Source: a bacterium (GTDB lineage Bacteria; Planctomycetota; J058; JAJDCP01). Taken from it: DNA of 13,377 nt. Position 1 is the stretch's first letter. Each line of letters opens with the position of its first letter. Below are positions 8,387 through 13,377 of the stretch, in pieces. The DNA is taken from assembly GCA_030428695.1 (NCBI GenBank), contig JAUIEM010000281.1, forward strand, positions 1 through 13,377, read 5' to 3'. Under the pieces are notes generated by a model. It made no database searches. It was not told the DNA's origin and was given only the letters and a program-made list of their open reading frames with translations. The position numbers and the translations under genes were made by a program.

Positions 8387-10345
8387 TCAGGCGCCGGAGC
8401 GCACCTCGGTGGGGGTGGTCGGGGCCGGCTTCTTCTTCTTCATGCGGTCGTCGAGGTAGGTGTACCCGCCGAGCAGCTTGTCGTAGAGCCGGAACAGCGC
8501 CCGGGACTGCTCGAGGCTGAGGGTCTTCTTGCGCACCGCGGCTTCCGACTGCTTGCGCAGCCGGGCGACGAGCTCGACGTCGTTGTACAGCACCCAGCTC
8601 AGGACGTCCGAGACGCGGTCGCCCCGGTCGACGTGGCTGATCTGGTAGTGGCCTTCGCTGTCGTCGATCACGTGCAGGGCGTTGGTGTCGCCGAACAGGT
8701 TGTGCAGGTCACCGAGGATCTCCTGGTAGGCGCCGACCAGGAAGAAGCCGAGGTAGTAGGGATCGCCGTTCGGCGGGTGCACCTCGAGCACCTGCTTGAC
8801 GTCGCGCTTGTCGATGAACTGGTCGACGCGGCCGTCGGAGTCGCAGGTCACGTCGGCGAGGATCGCGCGCTCGGTCGGCTCCTCGTCGAGGCGGTGGATC
8901 GGCAGCACCGGGAAGATCTGGTCGATCGCCCAGGTGTCCGGCAGCGACTGGAAGATCGAGAAGTTGCAGAAGTAGGTCGCGGCGAGGTTCCGCTCGAGGT
9001 TCTCGAACTCCTCGGGGAGCTCTTTGACCCGGCGCAGGAGCTTCTGGATCTTCCGGCAGATGCTCCAGAAGTACGACTCCGCCTGCGCCCGCTCTTCGAT
9101 GCCGAGGTGCCCGAGCTTGAACAGGGTCAGGGTCTGGTCCTTGAGATGGCGGGCGTCGTGGAAGGCGTTGCGCATCGACTTGAAGTCGACGTCCTGCAGG
9201 ATCTCGTACAGGTCGTGCACCAGCCGGTTCGCATCCTCGCTCGGGGCGATGTCGATCGGCCCGGCCACGCGGCTCGCGGTGCTCAGCACGTTGCACACCA
9301 GCAGCGCGTGGTGGGCGACCGTCGCGCGCCCGGACTCGGTCGTGATCGTCGGGACCCGCTCGATGCCGGCCTCCTGGCACACCTCGAGGATGCCGCCGAC
9401 GACGTTGTCCGCGTACTCCTGCATCGTGTAGTCCATCGACGCGACGAAGTCGGTCTGCGAGCCGTCGTAGTCGACCCCGAGACCGCCCCCGACGTCGAGA
9501 TAGGCGAGGGGCACGCCGAGCTTGACCAGCTCGACGTACATGCGCGCCGCCTCCTGGACGCCGTCCTTGATCGTGCGCACCGCCGAGATCTGGCTGCCGA
9601 GGTGGAAGTGCAGCAGCATCAGCCGGTCGAGGAGCCCGCCCTCGCGCAGCCGATCGACGGCCTCGAGGATCTGCTGGCAGGTCAACCCGAACTTCGAGGT
9701 GTCCCCGGCCGAGGTCTTCCAATGCCCGGCGCCGCGCGTGCTCAGCTTGGCGCGCACGCCGATCGAGGGGACGATGCCGACCTTCTTGCTGACCCGGCGG
9801 ATCAGGTCGACCTCTTCGGGCCGCTCGACCACCATGATCACACGGCTGCCGAGCTGGCTGGCCCGCAGCGCGAGCTCGACGTACTGCCAGTCTTTGTAGC
9901 CGTTGCAGATGATCAGCGCGGCGGGGTTGTCGAGCATCGCCATCGCGGCCATCAGCTCCGGCTTGGAGCCGACCTCGAGGCCGAAGTCCCAGGTCCGTCC
10001 GGCGCTGACGATGGTCTCGACCAGGTAGCGGTCCTGGTTGACCTTGATCGGGTAGACGCCCTGAAAGCGCCCGGGGTATTCGAACTCCTCGATCGCCCGG
10101 GCGAAGGCCTGATGGATGCGCCGCAGGCGGGTCTGGAGGATGCCCGGGAAGCGCAGGAGCAGCGGTGGCTTGATGCCGCGGGCGCGCACCTCCTCGACCA
10201 GCGCCTTGAGGTCGATGCCGGAGTCGGGCTCACCCGTCGGGCTGATCATCAGGTTGCCGTGGGGCCCGACGCTGACGAAGCCCTCGCCCCAGTGATCGAT
10301 GCTGTACAGCTCACGGGCGCGATCGACCGTCCACGCGTCTACCAT
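8387..10345 (-). CDS. speA: Biosynthetic arginine decarboxylase
   Basis: This is a 652-residue fold-III PLP enzyme that converts arginine to agmatine, the first step of the agmatine route to putrescine. Length is normal for SpeA (about 630-660). Visible signatures are YPIKVNQ with PLP Lys101, LLLRFPGIL (62-70), LLHFHLGSQ, the glycine-rich phosphate-binding DVGGGLGVDYDGS, TESGRA, and VTCDSDG with the conserved Cys501-Asp502 near the C terminus. The start is ATG 10345, preceded by a complete AAGGAGGT ribosome-binding site. The frame stays open well upstream, but that extension runs into the caspase-like gene and has low-complexity Arg/Gly/Ala content. The 86-bp gap from the upstream caspase-like gene leaves room for its own promoter, although none is convincing. 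A GlsB-type gene follows after 10 bp. The last ~20 residues are Lys- and Thr-rich and vary within the family. Confidence 0.97.
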   Translation of the reverse strand: MVDAWTVDRARELYSIDHWGEGFVSVGPHGNLMISPTGEPDSGIDLKALVEEVRARGIKPPLLLRFPGILQTRLRRIHQAFARAIEEFEYPGRFQGVYPIKVNQDRYLVETIVSAGRTWDFGLEVGSKPELMAAMAMLDNPAALIICNGYKDWQYVELALRASQLGSRVIMVVERPEEVDLIRRVSKKVGIVPSIGVRAKLSTRGAGHWKTSAGDTSKFGLTCQQILEAVDRLREGGLLDRLMLLHFHLGSQISAVRTIKDGVQEAARMYVELVKLGVPLAYLDVGGGLGVDYDGSQTDFVASMDYTMQEYADNVVGGILEVCQEAGIERVPTITTESGRATVAHHALLVCNVLSTASRVAGPIDIAPSEDANRLVHDLYEILQDVDFKSMRNAFHDARHLKDQTLTLFKLGHLGIEERAQAESYFWSICRKIQKLLRRVKELPEEFENLERNLAATYFCNFSIFQSLPDTWAIDQIFPVLPIHRLDEEPTERAILADVTCDSDGRVDQFIDKRDVKQVLEVHPPNGDPYYLGFFLVGAYQEILGDLHNLFGDTNALHVIDDSEGHYQISHVDRGDRVSDVLSWVLYNDVELVARLRKQSEAAVRKKTLSLEQSRALFRLYDKLLGGYTYLDDRMKKKKPAPTTPTEVRSGA

Positions 10346-10349
10346 TCCG

Positions 10350-10357
10350 ACCTCCTT
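10350..10357 (-). promoter_or_regulatory. Full-length Shine-Dalgarno sequence of speA
   Basis: The complement reads AAGGAGGT, the maximal match to the 16S rRNA tail, four bases before ATG 10345. It fixes the start against a much longer open frame upstream. It is the strongest ribosome-binding site in the window, which suggests high translation of speA. Confidence 0.8.
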
Positions 10358-10431
10358 CCCAGTCACCCGTTGGATTCCGCCGGGATGTAACCAGGAAAGG
10401 CGGCCCGGTACCAGCTTTTCCTTCCGGCGCC

Positions 10432-12525
10432 CTACCAGCGCACCCGCTCCGGCGGCACCCACTCGTCCCACGAGGAGTCCCAGCCCGCGTAGGTCACGCG
10501 ATGCAACCCGCGCCGCGAGGCGAGCACCGTCGCGCGGTACCACTTCCCCGCCGACAGCACCTCGACCGGCGTGCCGGGCGGCAGGGTGAGGGGCCGGGGG
10601 AAGCGCAGCGCGTCGAGGCCGACCAGGGTGTCCCCGCGGCTCTCCCCGACCTCCCGCACCTCGAGCCCCTCGCGGCCGAGGGCCAGCACGTGGGCGGTCT
10701 GCCAGCGGTCGCCGTCCCACATCTCGACGTAGCTTCCGACCCAGCCCCCCTCGCCGCCGCTGTCCGCCAGCGTCAACCGCGCGGGGAACCCGCCGCCGGC
10801 CCCGAAGCCGGGGAGCTGCCCGTCGCGCGCGAGCAGCGCCGCCTCGGCGTGGGCCGCCAGCTCGCCGAGGGCGACGCTGCCGTCCGCGTCGGCGTCGACG
10901 ATGGCGGAACCCCCGAAGCCGTCGATCAGGCTCTCGGTGAAGGTCCAACTGCCGGTCGAGAGCGCGCGCGTCCGCGAGGAGGTCAACCCGGCGAGCGGCA
11001 CTCCCGGCCGGCTCCCGAGCGCCTCGAGCAGGCTGCCGGCGTCGCAGCAGTCGGCGAGCAGCAGCCCGGCCTGCCCGGAGAAGCCGTCGGCGACCGCGGC
11101 GACCAGATCCGGCACGCGCCAGCCGCGGGTCTCCCCGGCATCCCAGGTCGCGAAGCAGGCGACGTCGTCCGCGTCGCGGTAGCCGTGGCCGGCGTAGTAG
11201 ACGATGAGGAAGTCGCCGGGGGCGGTCTTGTCGAGGAGCCCCGCCAGCTCGCGCTCGACCCGCTCGGTCCGCGCCTGGCGGTCGGTCAGGAAGACGACCT
11301 GCTCGGCCGGCACGCCGCGTTCCTTCAGCAGCTCGACCAGCGCGCGGTCCTGGCGATCGCGTTTCGGGAAGGGGGGGAAGCGCTCGCCGTCCTGCCAGGC
11401 GAGCACCCCGACGGCGAACACCCAGGTGCGGGCGGGCTGCCAGGTGCGGGTCGAGGCCTGCAGCCGGGCCGCCGGCAGCCAGTCATCCCACTCCGCATCC
11501 CAGCCGTCGTAGCGCATGCGGTGCAGCCCGAGCCGCTCGGCGGTGACGGTCGCGGTGTAGTCCTTGCCATCCTCGCGCACGGTGACCCGGGCGCCGACCG
11601 GGACCAGCTCCGGCCGCCAGGGCCGCAGCCGCTCCAGGCCCAGCCACTCGTCGTACTTCGCGTCGTAGCCGATGTAGTGCACGTAGGCCCGGCCCCTGTC
11701 GTCGACCTTCAGCACCTCGGCCCGGTACCAGCCCTCGCCGTCCCAGGCCTCGAGCTGGCTCTTGACGAACGGCTCGGCGACCGCGCGGGCGGAGGCGAGG
11801 GCGAGGTTGCTCGGGAAGTCGCCGGTGGTCGCGAAGCGCGCGAGCTGCTGTTCTTTGAAGGCGAGCGTCTCCTCGGCCTCCTGCGCGAGCTCCCCGAGCT
11901 CGACGACGCCGTCCCCATCCCGGTCGTAGCGGCCCTCGCCCCGGAGGGCCTCGACGATGCAGGCGGTGAAGGTCCAGTTCCCCGTCGACAGCTCGTAGGA
12001 AGGGCAGGAGGCGAGCACCCCGTAGCTGATGCCGCTCTCCCGGCGCCCCGCTTCCTCGGCCAGCCCGCCGGAGTGGCAGCAGTCCCCGATCAGCAGCACC
12101 CGGTCCCCCCGGAAGTCCTCTTCGATGCGGTCGAAGACCTCGGACACCTGCAGGCAGGTCGACCAGGGCCCCCCGGCGTCGTACGGGGCGAGCCAGGTGT
12201 GGCCGTCCTTGCGCAGGCCGTGGCCCTGGAAGTAGAAGACCAGCATCTCCCCGCGCCGGCTCTTCTTCAGCAGCGCCGTCAGCTCGCCGCGGATGCGCTC
12301 GAGCTTCGCGTCCTCGTCGAGCAGCAGCACGGTGCGCCGGCGCGGCACGCCCGCGGCGAGGAAGGCGTCGAGCAGCGCCTGGTCCTGCCGGCCGGCGCTC
12401 GCGAAGTTGTCGTAGCTGTCGTCCTCGAACACGACGGTGCTCGCCCCGAAGAAGAGCGTGCGGTCGGGGTCCCAGTCCTGGGCGAGGGCGGGGATGAAGA
12501 GGAAGAGCAGAAGCAGGCGGCGCAT
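10432..12525 (-). CDS. Secreted tandem caspase-like (C14/metacaspase-type) protein with EF-hand loops and Tudor-knot/chromo-barrel-like repeats
   Basis: This is a 697-residue protein built from two homologous halves. A signal peptide (MRRLLLLFLFIPALA, likely cut before Gln16) implies export. Half one has a p20-like caspase fold (~20-195) with FYFQGHG (H102) and DCCHSG (C150), an EF-hand loop D201-x-D203-x-D205-G ending E212, and two Tudor-knot-like repeats (~258-303 and 312-357) containing YVHYIGYDAKYDEWL and MRYDGWDAEWDDWLP. Half two repeats this: YYAGHG (H447), DCCDAG (C494), an EF loop D544-x-D546-x-D548-G ending E555, then ~598-643 (degenerate) and ~652-697 (VTYAGWDSSWDEWVP). Both His-Cys dyads are intact. 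ATG 12525 is chosen because it directly begins the signal peptide and GAGGA lies just upstream. An ATG at 12555 would overlap a candidate -10 box. Caspase family membership is clear. Secretion, calcium dependence, substrate and the ligand of the Tudor-like repeats are inference. Confidence 0.88.
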   Translation of the reverse strand: MRRLLLLFLFIPALAQDWDPDRTLFFGASTVVFEDDSYDNFASAGRQDQALLDAFLAAGVPRRRTVLLLDEDAKLERIRGELTALLKKSRRGEMLVFYFQGHGLRKDGHTWLAPYDAGGPWSTCLQVSEVFDRIEEDFRGDRVLLIGDCCHSGGLAEEAGRRESGISYGVLASCPSYELSTGNWTFTACIVEALRGEGRYDRDGDGVVELGELAQEAEETLAFKEQQLARFATTGDFPSNLALASARAVAEPFVKSQLEAWDGEGWYRAEVLKVDDRGRAYVHYIGYDAKYDEWLGLERLRPWRPELVPVGARVTVREDGKDYTATVTAERLGLHRMRYDGWDAEWDDWLPAARLQASTRTWQPARTWVFAVGVLAWQDGERFPPFPKRDRQDRALVELLKERGVPAEQVVFLTDRQARTERVERELAGLLDKTAPGDFLIVYYAGHGYRDADDVACFATWDAGETRGWRVPDLVAAVADGFSGQAGLLLADCCDAGSLLEALGSRPGVPLAGLTSSRTRALSTGSWTFTESLIDGFGGSAIVDADADGSVALGELAAHAEAALLARDGQLPGFGAGGGFPARLTLADSGGEGGWVGSYVEMWDGDRWQTAHVLALGREGLEVREVGESRGDTLVGLDALRFPRPLTLPPGTPVEVLSAGKWYRATVLASRRGLHRVTYAGWDSSWDEWVPPERVRW

Positions 12526-12553
12526 GGCGGTTCCTCGTGGGAGGGCTGGGGAC

Positions 12554-12559
12554 ATTGTA
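12554..12559 (-). promoter_or_regulatory. Candidate -10 box for the caspase-like gene
   Basis: The complement reads GGCTACAAT, containing TACAAT (five of six matches to TATAAT), which would start a transcript about 20 bases before ATG 12525. The -35 region is poor: CTGCCC at 18-nt spacing is the best candidate. It lies next to the gene in a region with few A/T-rich hexamers. It is a prediction only. Confidence 0.35.
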
Positions 12560-12630
12560 GCCGAGTGGACGGGCGCGGGGCAGGGATGGTGTCGAACGGG
12601 GATCGACGGACGGAACCCCGACGCCGCACC

Positions 12631-12704
12631 GTCGGATGCCGATGCGGATGTCGAGTGCGAGTCCGACTCGGACTCCGATGCCGACTCCGACTCCGACTCC
12701 GATG
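12631..12704. repeat. Degenerate hexamer tandem array, left copy
   Basis: Imperfect repeats of a six-base unit (TCCGAC, TCCGAT, GCCGAC variants) fill this stretch. They become most regular at 12680-12704, where CCGACT is repeated. Toward its left part the orientation changes (GGATGC, GAGTCGGA-like), so the array has weak dyad character. It ends in CGACTCCGATGGAA (12694-12707), which recurs at the end of the right-hand array. Confidence 0.75.
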
Positions 12705-12712
12705 GAAGAGGA

Positions 12713-12741
12713 GGAACCGCAGAGGTGCGGAGGACGCAGAG
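12713..12741. repeat. CGCAGAGG-type interspersed repeat element
   Basis: The stretch contains AACCGCAGAGG followed by a GTGCGGAGG variant and then ACGCAGAG, that is, three imperfect copies of a nine-base CGCAGAGGN unit. From memory, similar CACAGAGG/CGCAGAGG strings are scattered between genes in many environmental bacterial genomes. That recollection was not checked here. It sits between the two CCGACT-type arrays. Confidence 0.5.
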
Positions 12742-12782
12742 CTTCGAGGGCCGATCCTCTGATCCGCCGTCTGTGCCGCCTC

Positions 12783-12848
12783 CGGTTCCGACTCCGCCTG
12801 CGGTTCCGACGCCGACTCCGGTTCCGACGCCGACGCCGACTCCGATGG
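12783..12848. repeat. Tandem array of 18-bp units, right copy
   Basis: Three consecutive 18-bp units (12783-12800, 12801-12818, 12819-12836) each begin CGGTTCCGAC and differ only in their last eight bases. A partial unit and CGACTCCGATGG follow. Each unit is itself three hexamers related to those of the left array, so the 18-mer appears to be a higher-order repeat built from a CCGACN hexamer. Confidence 0.8.
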
Positions 12849-12910
12849 AACCGGGGGCCCGTTCCCCACGCCCTCTCCCTGACAACGCGCGAGCCACGGT
12901 GGACACCTCG

Positions 12911-12919
12911 TGCTACCAT
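12911..12919 (+). promoter_or_regulatory. Candidate extended -10 promoter of the exchanger-family gene
   Basis: TGCTACCAT has the TGn extension and a TACCAT hexamer (four of six consensus bases, at the key positions). It would give a 5' leader of about 20 bases before ATG 12946. No -35 hexamer is correctly spaced: CTGACA at 12879 is 29 nt away. Extended -10 promoters can work without one. Prediction only. Confidence 0.35.
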
Positions 12920-12945
12920 CGAGAGCTTCTCGTCAGGAGAACGCG

Positions 12946-13377
12946 ATGGCGCTCATCTGGGCTCTCCTCTTCACGGCCGCCGGCCTGATCCTCTCGGTGC
13001 TCGGCTCCGACTGGCTGATCCGCGGCGCTTCGCGGCTCGCCCGGGCGCTCGGCGTGCCGCCCCTGCTCGTCGGCCTGACCGTGGTCGCCTGGGGCACCAG
13101 CCTGCCCGAGCTGGCCGTCAGCCTCGAGGCCGCGCTGGTCGGCAACCCGGCCCTGGCGATGGGCAACGTCGTCGGCAGCAACATCTTCAACGTCCTGTTC
13201 ATCCTCGGCGCCTCGGCGCTGATCACGCCGATCGCGGTCGCCCACCGCATCGTGCGCAACGACCTGCCGATCATGGTCGGCGCGTCGCTGCTCGCCTGGG
13301 GCCTCGCCGCCGACGGCGTGATCTCGCGCCTCGACGGCCTGCTGCTCGGCGCGGGTTTGCTGGCCTGGACGCTGTTC
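12946..13377 (+). CDS. Calcium/sodium antiporter-like protein (CaCA family), 3' end outside window
   Basis: The first 144 residues of an inner-membrane cation exchanger are present, and the gene continues past the window. ATG 12946 is preceded by AGGAGA at 12935-12940. The first alpha-repeat is complete and diagnostic: VVAWGTSLPELAVS (residues ~47-59, with Glu55 of GTSLPE expected to bind the cation), then MGNVVGSNIFNVLF (~72-85). The protein starts directly with a membrane helix, GLILSVLGSDWLIRGASRLARALG, as in YrbG/MaX-type prokaryotic exchangers. A second alpha-repeat is expected downstream but cannot be seen. CaCA members exchange Ca2+ for Na+ or H+, though some bacterial members prefer K+ or other ions, so the ion is an assumption. 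It is divergent from the EF-hand-bearing caspase-like gene. Confidence 0.93.
   Translation, partial: MALIWALLFTAAGLILSVLGSDWLIRGASRLARALGVPPLLVGLTVVAWGTSLPELAVSLEAALVGNPALAMGNVVGSNIFNVLFILGASALITPIAVAHRIVRNDLPIMVGASLLAWGLAADGVISRLDGLLLGAGLLAWTLF

Larger units (their letters stand above)
12526..12945. other. Divergent intergenic region with repeats, 420 bp
   Basis: This region separates the leftward caspase-like gene from the rightward exchanger-family gene and is by far the longest non-coding stretch in the window. From left to right it holds a candidate leftward -10 box, ~70 bp without recognised features, a degenerate CCGACT-type array, a CGCAGAGG-type element, a second array with 18-bp units, and a candidate rightward extended -10 box. 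Several frames stay open here, but they encode only Ser-Asp, Pro-Thr or Gly-Val repeats arising from the array and do not look like genes. Confidence 0.75.

Noticed and set aside
6704..10390. A 1228-codon open frame on the plus strand crossing the kinase 3' part and all of speA antisense.
   Set aside because: It runs through recognised genes in the wrong frame or strand, has Arg/Ala/Gly- and Val/Asp-rich composition, and shows no motif. It follows from high GC and scarce stops.
10393..10422. Inverted repeat AGGAAA / TTTCCT between the caspase-like gene and speA as a possible terminator.
   Set aside because: The stem has only six mostly A-T pairs with an 18-nt loop and no following T tract, so it is too weak.
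10346..10948. Extension of speA upstream to nt 10948.
   Set aside because: It overlaps the C-terminal half of the caspase-like gene, and ATG 10345 has a perfect Shine-Dalgarno sequence and normal SpeA length.
12597..12620. CGGGG/CCCCG hairpin in the intergenic region.
   Set aside because: A 5-bp stem with a 14-nt loop is expected by chance at this GC content.
10501..12762. A 753-codon plus-strand frame opposite the caspase-like gene.
   Set aside because: The minus-strand frame has a signal peptide, two His-Cys dyads and clear domains, whereas the plus frame shows nothing recognisable.
12783..12848. The 18-bp tandem array as a CRISPR.
   Set aside because: The units are directly adjacent with no unique spacers, and no cas gene is present.
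12526..12906. Extension of the caspase-like frame upstream to nt 12906.
   Set aside because: The extra ~127 residues are Gly-Val and Ser-Glu repeats from the intergenic arrays and would bury the signal peptide internally.
10432..13377. A gasdermin-type or CRISPR-linked caspase defence system.
   Set aside because: No gasdermin-like, Cas or toxin gene is visible beside the caspase-like gene, and its signal peptide argues for an extracytoplasmic role.

Overview
The window is a dense, very GC-rich piece of bacterial chromosome. I recognise nine protein-coding genes, two of them cut by the window ends, plus one repeat-bearing intergenic region of about 420 bp. No rRNA, tRNA, CRISPR array or insertion sequence was found. 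The gene content points to an outer-membrane-bearing bacterium, because an LptE-like lipoprotein is present. The lineage appears rich in Hanks-type kinases and FGE-sulfatase (SUMF1-like) domains. Planctomycetota is my best guess, with Myxococcota or Acidobacteriota as alternatives. This is inference from gene content, since no marker gene was compared.

Nucleotides 1-8093 read rightward as a tightly packed run. In order they are: the C-terminal part of an FGE-sulfatase-domain protein, a ZitB-like cation diffusion facilitator, an LptE-like lipoprotein, the membrane protease FtsH, DapA, and a 1013-residue membrane-anchored Ser/Thr kinase. Junctions overlap or nearly abut (GTGA, TAG-ATG, TTGA, 13 bp, and a 31-nt overlap), and four of the five starts are GTG or TTG. 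This suggests one operon with translational coupling. The theme is envelope maintenance: metal export, LPS assembly, membrane protein quality control, and diaminopimelate for peptidoglycan and lysine. The kinase at the end has an N-terminal zinc ribbon, and its extracytoplasmic C terminus looks like a decayed FGE-sulfatase domain.

Nucleotides 8104-12525 read leftward. A caspase-like gene is followed after 86 bp by speA (arginine decarboxylase), and after 10 bp by a GlsB/YeaQ-type small membrane protein.

The caspase-like protein (697 aa, 10432-12525) is the most unusual item. It has a signal peptide and two tandem halves. Each half contains a caspase/metacaspase p20-like domain with a His-Cys dyad, a perfect 12-residue EF-hand loop, and a pair of Tudor-knot/chromo-barrel-like repeats of the kind better known from eukaryotic chromatin proteins. 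It is divergent from a Ca2+/Na+ exchanger-family gene (12946 to the window end). That arrangement raises the possibility of calcium-linked control of a secreted caspase-like protease. The shared upstream region holds two degenerate CCGACT-type tandem arrays around a CGCAGAGG-type element, with plausible divergent -10 boxes at its two edges.
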